Assembly (NCBI GenBank): GCA_009760885.1
Contig: CM019719.1
Span: 30,544,084 to 30,608,083 of the forward strand
DNA from: Achatina immaculata
Lineage: Eukaryota > Mollusca > Gastropoda > Stylommatophora > Achatinidae
Direction of reading: 5' to 3'
DNA length: 64,000 bases
Made by a program: the position numbers and the translations under genes. Shown piece by piece: positions 41,379-59,743 of the stretch. Numbering within the stretch: the first letter of the stretch is position 1; every line of letters begins with the position of its first letter. The notes under the pieces are model-generated. The model had not been told where the DNA came from. It ran no database searches and saw only the letters and a list, made by a program, of their open reading frames with translations.

Positions 41379-43499
41379 AAGAGGTGATGAGATGAGCCAG
41401 TAGAAATGTAAAACAAACATTAATAAATAAAAGTTTCTGCGATATTTCTTTATAAAGGACGGGGAAAACACGAAACAACAAATAAACACACACTTAGCCG
41501 GCTAAAGTCCACTGGATTATGACGTCAAGCAAGTAACGCCGAAATATTGGTCAGTTACTGTTTGTTCTACATTGTAATGTATTCATTTCATTGCATTTGT
41601 TGCCATTCCCTCTCATCCTTTCTTCTTTCTTCTTTTTGTTAAAACTGCACTTTTACCTCTGACTATCGCTTGACGAGGATTGTCTCATCTTCTTGAATAC
41701 CCCTTGAAGTATGAGGAAAGCTATCATTAGCTACCAGCTATCATCATTTCTGGGCACAAGAGCAAAGAGCTTGGCTCGTTATCATTCAGAACTGTACCAC
41801 AAAGTGGGCCCAGGATAAGAGCATAAACGGAAAGTATGCTTGGCAAGAAAAGCTCTTGATGGCGAAAAGATTCATGAATGCTGCCTGTCTCCTTATGTAG
41901 AAGATTAAGCAGATGAAACTTAACAGAGAAAAGGAACAATCATTTCCCAGTGAACCCAACTTTTACAGATAGTCACATTCCATGTTGAAGAAGTCATGTC
42001 TTCCGTATTGTGAATTATGAAAGGCTTTCATTATTGGATGTTCTTACAAACCTCCCCCCCCCCCCCCACAACAGACGAAAACACGAAAAACAGAGGGACA
42101 ATGTTAAAATTTAATGAAAAACCAAACACTTGGCTCGTATCTTCCTCGTAACAAAGACGGACACAAAATGCGTCAAGATGCAAGATCTAGGTAAGCGCGA
42201 AGTGGAAGCAGATGAATGGCTGAGAAATGAGACAAAGAGACGATAACAAACAGTATCAGATAGTAAATAACATGGACAACTGATCTAAAATAAACGTCAC
42301 CAAGATGGCGCACAGACTTCTCTTATTTCTCGCACTGCCTTTGTAACACCCATTATTCACATTCATAACAGTTTTTTTTAGGTTTCTTGCAATCCTTTAA
42401 GGCGAACACGCGAATGTTCACACTTACAATAACGAACAATTGACCAATCTCTGTCTGAGTGGAATTTTCTCATATGAGAGCCATTAGGTCAGAGTTTCGG
42501 AGAAACAGAGTTCTCTCATATTCCTGCCATATTTGAAGCGAGTTTTGAGACTGCTGAGCAAACTATATCCATTTCTCACCGACTTCAGTACTATCAAGAC
42601 AGTACATTATGTTATTTTTTCTGTACAGTGCACTACTTATTCCTGAATAACAAAGGTAGATAGAAGTGTATGGTTCACTTTTACAAAACGACAGAGGGAA
42701 TGAAGAAAATGAGAAAAAAAACACAAATGGCAGAGAGAACAAGATAAGAATTTATAAATGAAAAACATACATCCAATATTTCGGCATCAGCCTTTTTTTC
42801 AGGGATTACATACAAGAATAACACACTGAATATGACGGTAGATATGAACCTCACATTTTGTCTCAACATGCAGACAGTGTCTGGGAGGGGAGGGGGTCTT
42901 AAAATATGCTGCTCAGCAGTGATCGCGCTGGGATCTTTTTTTTTAGGTACAACTTGTACCTGTCTTTTACCTTACATGAAGTACTTTCCAAAATACCGGT
43001 TCTCTCAATAAAATATTCGGTGTAGAATTTTATTAAAGTAAAATTAAACATACTTTACAAACATCAGCGAAAAGTAAATGTTCGTGTGAAATGTTTTCTT
43101 ACTTTATTTGCTACGAGATTTAACCTTTACAAAATGCTCACGTGCTAACCCGAGCTTAAAACTGGATGATTCTCCTCCATGCAAACTGAGCATCTTCAGC
43201 CCACTGGCCTGACTACCCTCCGACAGATGTCGCTGGTTACTTTTTACTAGGTTTATGATGATATAAACCGGTCACGGTAACCGAAGACCTCCAAATCTTC
43301 CAGTTTTTCTCGTTTTTTTATCGGTAATTTACCGGTCATTATCTGTTAACGCCATCGCTGCTGCTCAGTCATCACTTTCCTTAGTTTAATTTAAAGCTGA
43401 TTTGGACAAAATCTCCATCAAAAGAAAGCTATTTTTTCTTCTAGTAAAAATTCAGTTAAACGAAGAGAAGTTTTGGTACCAAATATGATGACCTATGAC
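41379..43499. other. 2.1-kb unassigned spacer
   Basis: No gene recognised. It contains a C run (about 42053-42067) and two places related to each other and to 46190-46240 through the block GCCGAAATATTGG (about 41548-41560 on +, and the complement of CCAATATTTCGGCATCAGCC near 42772-42791). A 62-codon minus-strand frame covers the latter (PEKKADAEILDVCF). The shared block suggests remnants of one mobile element family I cannot name. Confidence 0.4.
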
Positions 43500-43806
43500 C
43501 TTACCCATTCAGCCGATCATTCAAGAGCTGTAAGCCACCTTGTCAAAAAGATAAGAGAGAGAGAGAGACAATGTACTTTCATAGGACATGCAATGAGAAG
43601 GGAGGGGGATGGAAAATATTATAACAACAGGAAAAATAGAAGGAAGAAGATCAAGAGGAAGACCAAGGAAAATGATACTGGACAGTCTGACAGGATGGTG
43701 TGAGAGGAGATCGCTAACTGAGCTGATGGCCTGCATGAAGGATCGCGTACTCTGGAGAAGCATAATAGCCAACGCCAGTCGGCACGGCACCTGATGATGA
43801 TGATGA
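43500..43806 (+). pseudogene. LINE-D 3' end with (TGA)n tail
   Basis: Reads RERERQCTFIGHAMRREG, then in another frame ENIITTGKIEGRRSRGRPRK, MILDSLTGWCERRSLTELMA and CMKDRVLWRSIIANASRHGT, followed by a stop and (TGATGA)n at 43791-43806. The last block (W-R-x-x-I-A-N-A) is a typical LINE C-terminus. It is the homologue of 8399-8760. Confidence 0.72.
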
Positions 43807-44403
43807 AGCCACGGAGAACATAATTTCCCGGTGGGCTCCTTCCCATTCCATCAACTTTACAATTGCCCCCACCCTAGGTTGTGGATCTTAGGACGGCTTA
43901 CCCTAGCTGTCCCATAGTGCCTCACTGACTTTCGTTGCATCCCCATGTACGAAACTCAATCCCTCTGATGACAGCCTGTTTCTCGTCCAGACGATTCGTT
44001 AAACAAATATCTTTATTCCACACGGTTCCCGGCGAGCTCACCCTAGCTAGATGAAGCTATTTGAAGTTTAGGGAAGGGCTGACGACGACCGCGAAGTTTG
44101 GCTAATTTTAACAAATTATGAAGGGAGCGGAAATGAAATGTTGAACTAATGAGTGGAAAGAAAGAAAAAAAAATATCATGAACCAGGAAATGCCGAAATG
44201 TCTGATTATATTCCACCTACCATTTCTTATAGCTTTATTTCTTATAACTTGTGTCGATTTAGAGCCAGGTTTGTTTAACTTTAGGATAGGCCATACAAGA
44301 TCCTTCCTCACTCTTTGCGCTATTGGTTGGGGTGGGGGGGGGAGGGGGAGGGGGGAGACTCTTGGAATTATTATGTCTCTGGGATTCCCGGTAAAAATGT
44401 GTA
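43807..44403. other. Spacer with a G-rich tract
   Basis: Unassigned. At 44329-44357 the + strand is GGGGTGGGGGGGGGAGGGGG plus AGGGGGG, a strong candidate for G-quadruplex formation. Confidence 0.5.
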
Positions 44404-45078
44404 GTTGCAAGTAACTTAGTGTGATTAGTAAGTTGTAAGTTGTATAAATCAGGGTAGCTTAGTGTGATTAGTAAGTTGTAAGTTGTATAAATCAGGGTAG
44501 CTTAGTGTGATTAGTAAGTTGTATAAATCAGGGTAGCTTAGTATGATTAGTAAGTTGTAAGTTGTATAAATCAGGGTAGCTTAGTGTGATTAGTAAGTTG
44601 TAAGTTGTATAAATCAGAGTAGCTTAGTGTGATTAGTAAGTTGTATAAATCAGGGTAGCTTAGTGTGATTAGTAAGTTGTAAGTTGTATAAATCAGGGTA
44701 GCTTAGTGTGATTAGTAAGTTGTAAGTTGTATAAATCAGGGTAGCTTAGTGTGATTAGTAAGTTGTAAGTTGTATAAATCAGGGTAGATTAGTGTGATTA
44801 GTAAGTTGTATAAATCAGGGTAGCTTAGTGTGATTAGTAAGTTATAAGTTGTATAAATCAAGGTAGCTTAGTGTGATTAGTAAGTTGTATAAATCAGGGT
44901 AGCTTAGTGTGATTAGTAAGTTGTATAAATCAGGGTAGCTTAGTGTGATTAGTAAGTTGTATAAATCAGGGTAGCTTAGTGTGATTAGTAAGTTGTATAA
45001 ATCAGGGTAGCTTAGTGTGATTAGTAAGTTGTATAAATCAGGGTAGCTTAGTGTGATTAGTAAGTTGTATAAATCATA
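44404..45078. repeat. Minisatellite of mixed 36- and 43-bp units
   Basis: Units share AGCTTAGTGTGATTAGTAAG and differ by one or two copies of a 7-bp piece (TAAGTTG). 43-bp units dominate at the left, 36-bp units at the right (44900 onwards). The 36-bp part gives a minus-strand open frame (DLYNLLITLSYP); not coding. Confidence 0.95.
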
Positions 45079-45520
45079 ACCTTGAAGAATTTCCCAGATC
45101 TCGTTTTTCGGTTGAAAACAAATTTTTTTCTGTGTATCTATTAATAACATGCCCTTTTTTAAAAATCACAATCTCTGGCCAAACAAATTTCCCTTTAAGG
45201 TCTTGCGGTTCGTGCGCAAAATTTTCTACCTGTATGCTTCTTAAAACAAAATTGTGTGCACATCTGTGTAATAATGTCATATTACAAAGTATATTTTAAA
45301 GTTATCATAGCAAAAAATACTAAACCCAACATAAATCACGAAAAAAACCATATACCGCTACCATATTCTTCTTGGGCACCAATAAAGTGCACAAAACATT
45401 AGAAAACTGAAAAATAAAATTATCACTTTTATTACTTTTGGGCAGCATATAAAATTTCGTGCGCCGCATATTCCTGTGTGTGCCACCGCTTAGCTTAGAG
45501 GGAACATTGTTGCTGCCGAA
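45079..45520. mobile_element. Possible hAT-like element remnant
   Basis: The right boundary near 45495-45515 (reversed: AATGTTCCCTCTAAGCTAAG) matches the repeat end at about 9322. The body is AT-rich with no transposase recognised. The minus-strand ORF at 45074-45280 (VWPEIVIFKKGHVINRYTEK) is unidentified. Confidence 0.35.
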
Positions 45521-45601
45521 TCATAGGGTTCCATGGAACCTCAATCATCCTAAAAACTTTTTTTGTGTATTATCAGAGAAGCAATGCATTGTGTAACGTA
45601 C

Positions 45602-45680
45602 CCAGTGACAGATTAATCATTAGACCGAGGAGGCTTAAGCCTATGGGCCCAGAAAGGCAGGTGAGCCCAGCGTCAATTAG
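45602..45680. mobile_element. Fragment related to the MITE at 51004-51323
   Basis: CAGTGACAGATTAATCATTA, then GACCGAGGAGGCTTAAGCCT and GGGCCCAGAAAGG, parallel the reversed right end of the MITE in gene 2 intron 2. Only one end is present. Confidence 0.5.
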
Positions 45681-45869
45681 AAAAAAGCTCTATAAATACA
45701 GATTATAGTTTCATGTGATAATCAGTTATAACTATTATTGCTGAACTAGCACTTTATTTTGTTCAGTAACACAATGACATATCAGTTGTATTCGGTCTGG
45801 GTAACGCAAAGTTGTATAGTAATAGTAGAGATCACAGCTAGAGGCGGAATCAGGCCATATTTAAGGAGA

Positions 45870-45965
45870 TATACGATGCTGTACCTCAACACCTCCATAG
45901 CACCGGCTGCAAAGAACGCCAGCTCGCAGTTACATTGAGATAATACAAGACAAGTACAAGACAAG
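45870..45965 (+). repeat. Dispersed repeat R1, 3' fragment
   Basis: GGCTGCAAAGAACGCCAGCT followed by CGCAGTTAC and an ACAAGACAAG tail, matching the end of 39895-40236. Confidence 0.65.
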
Positions 45966-46354
45966 ATGCCCCATTTGGGGCATAACGCCATGTTGTTTAT
46001 CATATGTACCCTGTGTCATCCTCCCTTTACCTCCTTTCTCAGCCATTCGCTTGCTTCCACTTTTTTTTACTTACCTACGTCTATTTGGACGTATTTTGTG
46101 CCTGCCTTTCTTACAAGAAAGATATTTTTAAAAGAGCTAAGTGTTTTATTTTTCATCTATTTTCCGTGATTTTATCTGTTGTGTTGTTTTGTGTGTGCTC
46201 CTTGAAAAAAAGGCTTTTGCCGAAATATTGGATTGTTGTATGTTCTTCATTTATATGTGCTCATCTTCCTTTCTGCCGTTTTTGTTTCTGCTCACCTTCC
46301 TCACTCTTTCTACCTTTGTTACTATACCACCATTGTTATTGTTGTTGTTGTTGC

Positions 46355-46645
46355 TGCATCTCACTGGAACCACGAGCACGATGTTCTCTGCAGCTGATGC
46401 TGTGAAGATGCTGTGGCGCTCGTATCAAATGTAGTGTTACGGCGGCTACTTTTTCAGTTCCTAAGGGAGCAGACTCCACCACTGTTCGGGGATTGTGGTG
46501 CTCCCTGCCCCGCTAGCCAGGCTGGGGATTCTAAGCAGTTTGCCAATCCAGGCATGTCAACTATGGGCCCATGACAACAAATTCGGACAGTAGCTTCATC
46601 CCAGATGAGCCTCAGAGGTCGGAGGAGGCCGGGAGTCTTGCACAT
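46355..46645 (-). repeat. Dispersed repeat R1, diverged copy
   Basis: TCTCTGCAGCTGATGCTGTG, then CAGACTCCACCACTG and CCGCTAGCCAGGCTGGG, follow the order of copy 1 (4560-4740). It lacks the clean tail. The intervening 45970-46350 is T-rich and includes a GTTGTT run. Confidence 0.55.
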
Positions 46646-47236
46646 CCACGGAACTGACCGATGGTTTATCAGTCACTGAAAGTATTCATGTCCATTTTTC
46701 CTGATATGACCAACTGCAAGCCGATCAACATCTGTGAGAAACGATAAAGCAAATCTTTAGCTCTAGAGTTTTGTTGATGAAACACAGATAAGAGAAAGAA
46801 CGCTTCATTGTTGGGAACTTTTCTACTAGTAAATCCTACCTACATGTCTTTCTGGCACATGCATTTTATATCTGCATAAAATAAACATTTTTGAAGAACT
46901 TGGCAGAAGCAGGACTGATAACATATTTTACAGGTAGATAATGTTATCAAAGGCATGCGTGTACACTGGCTCAGAACTGCATGAGGAGTCCAGAAAGTGC
47001 ATCTTTAAAAAAATATTACTTGAAAAAACAAATTTTGGGTTTTCATAATGTGCAGCTCCAAAAAAAAAAAAAAATGAAAGACATGAGCAATATGTAGCAA
47101 CACTTCATATTTTTTGTTTGAGAATTTTTAAATGATGAAAAACGTGTATTTTATTTTTGGAATAAATCCTGTCCAATACACAAGCTACAGCGAGTTGCCT
47201 CAGACGAATCCAGCGCGCCAGGGACAACGCAGTAAA
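46646..47236. other. Region upstream of gene 2
   Basis: Expected to hold the promoter and 5' untranslated sequence of gene 2. No clear TATA box or initiator can be assigned; A-runs lie at 47058-47073. No other feature seen. Confidence 0.4.
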
Positions 47237-54739
<7,503 letters not shown>

Positions 54740-56040
54740 ATAACACTCATCATGGATACAGAAAATATTATTGTTTAAACATCTCTCTAACGTTTTTAAT
54801 GTTAGAAAGTGTGAAGAGGTGAGCAGAAGAGAAGTGCTGTTAAAAAAAATTAGCAGGAAATTTAAAACGAAAATTGGTTGGTGTTTGGCTGCAGAACGCT
54901 TTCATTTTCAAATGAATTTAAGTACACAACGGTGGAAGTTCAGAAAACGTAATATTTCTACATTTTTGGTTTAAAAAATTTGGAAAGTTGACCCTTTTTT
55001 AAAAATTAAATTCTGATTAATGAACGTCTGGGTTTTCTTTTTGTCTTCAACATTTCGTAACTCCTGTGAAGGCTGTTTGTCTCAGCTTAAACAGGCATCA
55101 ATCACAGTCAGAAAGGAAAAAAAATCAGTCTTCGAACGGTCAGAAATATAAATATAGCATTCAGAGCTAAGATTGAAAAAAAAAAACATTTGTAACCGAG
55201 AAAAGGAATCGTTCAAAGCTAAATATAAAATGCATTAAATAAACAAGTGATGTTCAAATATAAATATATATATTTATATATATACAACTTCAAAATTGAA
55301 AAGATAATATTCAAAGCTGAAATAACAGCCGTTAGAAGAAAAGAGACAGATCTGATTCTAAAAAGATTTTTGCCCTTTATAAAGGATCTACCTTTCTTTT
55401 CGTTTGGGTTTTAAAAAATATCCCAGTAATACCGTCTAACAGTTTGGTTTGAATGCCATTAAGTTTTCATGAAGTTGTTTACTTATACATCAACTATTAT
55501 AATACAGACTTTAATTAATAGTAAATAACAAACTTATTTACATATTTAGAAAATAAATGAGGATAAGACTGAAGACACCATTTAGAACTACGAGGACTTT
55601 AGTTCACAACTTGTGAACTAAACAGAAATTAACTTGTTATCAAACAAGACTAACCACTCCATCATTTACAAGTTCCAGCTTCGTGTTACACAGACACGTC
55701 TTTCATTAGAAAAGCTGAGTGCTTGTACGTATTATAATACTCAACTTTAAATGTAGATTTTCATGTAAATTTAAGTTACAAAATTAGTAAATTGTGCATG
55801 CATGCCTTGTCAATATAACGTGATATAATCGAAATACTGTTTTTTAATATATCAAGTCTTTGCCGTTGAATTATATGAATATCTGTCGAGAATACACTGT
55901 ACCAGTATAGCAATATATACTGTAGAATGTATACTGTAATATATACTGTTGAATCTGCTGTACCAGTATATTACTGTCTAGAAAGATTTATGTTAATTAC
56001 GCTTGTACTGCTTTCTATCGCTTGTTACTACTTATCTGTT
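54740..56040. other. AT-rich region downstream of gene 2
   Basis: Likely 3' untranslated sequence followed by spacer; ATTAAA at 55005-55010. Short imperfect repeats of TATACTGTA occur around 55905-55960. No gene seen. Confidence 0.45.
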
Positions 56041-56045
<5 letters not shown>

Positions 56046-56081
<36 letters not shown>

Positions 56082-56091
56082 CTCTCTCTCT

Positions 56092-56129
<38 letters not shown>

Positions 56130-56157
56130 CTATCTCTCTTTCTCTCTCTCTCTCTCT
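56046..56157. repeat. (CT)n tract with TTTC interruptions
   Basis: CT dinucleotides with periodic TTTC; Ser/Leu frames here are artefacts. A second pure (CT)n run is at about 56613-56651. Confidence 0.9.
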
Positions 56158-56249
56158 TAAATTAAGAGAGTACTTAAATACAATACATTGGAACGAAAGT
56201 TCATTTCTATTTAGTATCTTTTTCATACATGGTAATGTACAATGTGTTT

Positions 56250-56515
56250 AATTCAAGGGTTTTCAAACAATGGGAAACTCTGCTTCTGTCCCCTTCAAGC
56301 AGGGAGAATTTAGAGTTTTGCGGGGGAGGGGAGAATTGCGATCACAAATCGACGGACTCAGACTGTTGAAATATTGATCTTTCTACATTGTAGATCAATA
56401 TTTCAACCATTTGGGTCTGCCAGTCTAGGGTCTCTTCCCACCCCCTCCGAAATCCTAACTTTAAGGGGAACTCCACCATTGGCTGCGAGCCCCCTGGCAG
56501 TCTGATTTTGTACTA
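56250..56515. mobile_element. Foldback element with central hairpin
   Basis: Near the centre, GTTGAAATATTGATCT (56365-56380) and its perfect complement AGATCAATATTTCAAC (56392-56407) make a 16-bp stem with an 11-base loop. Weaker inverted similarity extends outward (GGACTCAGAC with GTCTGCCAGTC; AGGGGAGAA-type with TTCCCACCCC). This shape fits a palindromic MITE. Confidence 0.55.
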
Positions 56516-56613
56516 TCTTGTAAAAACTAACAAACAACAATAAAAAAAATAATAAAATTATGTTAGTTGATATTATTAACGTTTGTTATATTTCTCTCTC
56601 TCCCCCACCCCCG

Positions 56614-56653
<40 letters not shown>

Positions 56654-56934
56654 TTCACGCATACACACAAATTCTTCATTTAAGCAATTTTTCTACTTTC
56701 AGCAAATAAAACAGTATGTACCACCCTGGCGAAGTCAGACTTGTACATTGATGCTCAGTGTTTGTCTCAGCAAGTATATGAACAAATGTACACCAATTCA
56801 CAATGTGATTGTGCTAACACAGAATAAGCATTAAACGAATAAATGTAATTATATAGGTGATGACTAATACAATACAACGGAGGATACAAACATTCATGAG
56901 CAACTGCATCACAAGGTTTCCAAACTTCTTCTTC

Positions 56935-57231
56935 TTCTTCTTCTGCGTTCACGAGGAGGCCTGGGAAAGAACAGGACAAGAGCTTAAGAACCTACAAATC
57001 ATGTCTAGAAAATGTAGATGGCCGCACAATGAGAAGCCAGACACCAGCATAACAATGCAGGCACTGGCATGGAACTCCCAGGGAAATAGAAATCAAAGAA
57101 TGGTTCAGAACTACTTATGAAAGTGCCCAGAGACAAAGGATACACATGGAGGGAAGTAAATCCAAGAACAGGGATAACTGGAGAGACTTTATCCGTGACT
57201 TATACTCTCAATGGATTGACGAGGAGTGAAA

Positions 57232-57281
<50 letters not shown>
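56935..57281 (+). pseudogene. LINE 3' end with (GAT)n tail
   Basis: Pieces in different frames read CRWPHNEKPDTSITMQALAW, NSQGNR, then NRDNWRDFIRDLYSQWIDEE and a stop, followed by (GAT)n at 57232-57281. The order WPGH-like, QALxWNxQGxR, W-R-x-x-x-x-x-L is the C-terminus of a non-LTR retrotransposon. No clear relation to families A-F. Confidence 0.6.
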
Positions 57282-57631
57282 ATGTAACTACACAGAAGTA
57301 ATACATACAAAGCTTCAGAGTTATTTGAGTGTTGTGAGAAAGGAAAAATACTGTAACAAGAGTACTTGAATGAAACGTTCTTAACGGAGGCTCGAGTAAG
57401 CTCATAAGAACGGTCCTTCGTGAGTTCTGCATCACCTGAAGCCCACTAGCTGAAACAGCTGCTTACTTAGACACAGTAAAATAACAAAGCACAGTACTGT
57501 ACGGTTAGACCTTGGGAAAAAAATCGTAAACAAATCACTTTTAGACATGAGAGAAAGAAAAATGACAAGAGAATTACCTGGAACCCCGTGCTCTGGTAGA
57601 CGAGCGATTATCTAGCCACGAGAGAGTAGCG
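57282..57631. other. Spacer
   Basis: Nothing recognised; a short stretch near 57547-57572 resembles 33277-33306. Confidence 0.35.
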
Positions 57632-57639
57632 CATTAATA

Positions 57640-57643
<4 letters not shown>

Positions 57644-57682
<39 letters not shown>

Positions 57683-57871
57683 CCTTAAGTGCCCAGGGCA
57701 CATGGGGCTTCCGCAAGGGTTTTCCACAAATGCCTGTCCTTCGCCTTTTTTTCTGCTCTTGCCCAGGTGATCCCTCTATTGCTCAACATCCTTTCTATTC
57801 TTCTTCTCCGTGTCTCTTTTGGTCTACCCTTACTTCTGTTCCCCTGTGGTGTCCATCTTAGTGTTATTTTT
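57644..57871 (-). pseudogene. LINE-B, 5'-truncated, with (GA)n tail
   Basis: 228-bp copy of the LINE-B 3' end in minus orientation, nearly identical to 31686-31900. The tail is seen as (CT)n at about 57644-57679. It is flanked by the exact 12-bp duplication CATTAATACATT (57632-57643 and 57872-57883). Confidence 0.9.
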
Positions 57872-57883
57872 CATTAATACATT

Positions 57884-58285
57884 AGTAGTAAGAAATCAGG
57901 GTCATGGAGAATCATGCCGGGCCCCGTGATCAATTATTATCGCCCCCCACCCCAACACACATACACAAACACAGAAACTGACTCTCGGGTAATCTCAGAG
58001 GGAAAAAAACGTGGCCCTTCACAGTCCATGCCTCAAGTCATGATGGACTTGTGGAGAACACATGACTGACATTTCTATTGTATTAGCAGGGAACATTGGC
58101 TTTGCACTTCTCAAACAGCTGTCACTGAGGTACAGGGAAAATAGGACATTACTTAAAAGTCGGTTTCACGAACAAATCACCGTTTCTAAGTCCGCGACGG
58201 ATGAGAGAAGAAAAAACTCCAAAGCTGTAAATAATGGGCAGTAGTGGGAATATAGATATATGTAGTGTGCAGTGAAACATTAAAA
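57884..58285. other. Spacer
   Basis: No feature recognised. The 60-codon frame at 58062-58244 has no known motif. Confidence 0.35.
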
Positions 58286-58286
58286 G

Positions 58287-58366
<80 letters not shown>
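58286..58366. repeat. (GAA)n(GTA)n microsatellite
   Basis: GAAGAAGAA followed by GTAGTAGTA; poly-Leu frame on the minus strand is an artefact. Confidence 0.95.
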
Positions 58367-58499
58367 GAAGAGAGCCAGTCTGTTCAAAAGATCATCAGTC
58401 GAAAAGATAGAAAACAAATACAGATTAAAGTCATCCATAAGAAAGATTGAAAAAACATATACCAAGTCATCCATCTGAGAGATGCAAAACAAATACAGA
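58367..58499. repeat. Short repeated segment related to 61740-61800
   Basis: AAAACAAATACAGATTAAAG-type text occurs twice here (58409 and 58487) and again near 61768 (GAAAACAAATACAGATTATA). Confidence 0.5.
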
Positions 58500-58770
58500 T
58501 TAAAATCACAGATAAGAAGCCAACTATCAACCACGCACATCCACATCAGAGAAAAGACCAACAGCAGAACATGGATAACTTAGCAAGGACATGTTAAAAA
58601 ACCAAACAAAACAAAAAAAAAAAAAATGAAAACCAGGGATGAAAAAAAAAAACTGAAGTCATAACCGTTGTCAGAAAAGAAATCCCAACAAAGATCTTCC
58701 TGGACAATCAGGCCGTGAAACGGGTGAAGCATTTCAAATACCTGGGGAATACAGTTTACCGTTAATTCTA
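58500..58770 (+). pseudogene. LINE reverse transcriptase fragment
   Basis: Homologue of 10405-10715: HIREKTNSRTWIT-type segment, then a frame reading VVRKEIPTKIFLDNQAVKR and VKHFKYLG. A-rich runs break the frame. Confidence 0.55.
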
Positions 58771-59089
58771 AAGTGCATTTGCATGGGGTGGCGGGTTTTA
58801 AGGTGTGGCAGACAATGGGAAAAAAGTGGGATAAACTGAAAAAAAAAGAAAATGAATTATCTAAACACACACACATACACATACATACATAGATGTGTAT
58901 CTTCGTTTATTATTGACAACGTAGATTGGCCCAACATTAACTTGAGAAAAGTATTATAAATGAATTGGTTAGTTTACTGACTGTGCTCCAGATGTTGAGT
59001 TATATTGAACAATTAACATTGTTTCTAGTATTATTAATACAGATTCAGGTGATGTCAATATTCATGAACTTTTTTTTTTCATTCCCGTA

Positions 59090-59631
59090 GAAGTCATTAG
59101 AGGTTCAGTATTTAAACATGGAAACAGAGTCTGTGTCGGCGGCAGTAGAATGGTTAGTTGCTCATGCTGTGGTTAATGGTGTCGCTGTGACAGATTCAGA
59201 GTATGCTTCGTAAGAGTGAGAAGAAATTGTTTCGAAAAGAATGGGTTCATCTGTTAAGCCAGTCAACTGTGACAAGCCTGATGTGGCTTTACTGTCCAGG
59301 ACATGCGGGAGTATATGGCAATGATGTGGCAGACAAACTTGTTGGACAGGTTAAAATAAATGGCAAATTGACAATGGACAAAGGGGACATTGATAAAGCT
59401 GTACTGGACAGACTGCGGGAAAATGAGGATCGGGAATGGAAGAACAATTTAGCTCTGAAAAGATTGCGGGAGCTAGGACAAAATAAAGGCACTGGCAGGA
59501 AATCCGAACTGTGTGGCAGAAAACGCATCGTCAACAACCAACATTTGACAGGAACTATTAGAAAACATAATCCTGGATGGATGCTGCGGCATATACAGGG
59601 TTGTCCCGAACGCAGTGAAGCCAGAGTCTGA
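59090..59631 (+). pseudogene. RNase H-like domain fragment from a retroelement
   Basis: The + strand reads VEWLVAHAVVNGVAVTDSE, then (after a frame change and a stop near 59210) LRKSEKKLFRKEWVHLLSQS and VTSLMWLYCPGHAGVYGNDV followed by ADKLVGQV. In RNase HI-type domains TDSxS carries an active-site Asp, and W-x-PGHxGxxGNxxAD carries the catalytic His and last Asp. The continuous ORF from 59203 to 59631 extends beyond the domain with a basic C-terminal part ending ERSEARV. No reverse transcriptase is adjacent on this strand. It could be a retroelement remnant or a retroposed gene. Confidence 0.6.
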
Positions 59632-59743
59632 ATCTTGAACTTTGAACTGTGTTAAAATGTGGACGCTAACGGTCAAGAATAAAAGGAAAATCATTACGAC
59701 GGAAATTATGCGTATTCTATTATATATTAAATATATAATTATA

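Noticed and set aside
41500..41570. Hammerhead ribozyme around the GCCGAAATATTGG block
   Set aside because: A CGAAA element is present, but the required CUGAUGA core was not found at the correct position.
44842..45150. 102-codon frame with DLYNLLITLSYP repeats
   Set aside because: Translation of the 36-bp minisatellite; it continues into unrelated sequence with no domain.
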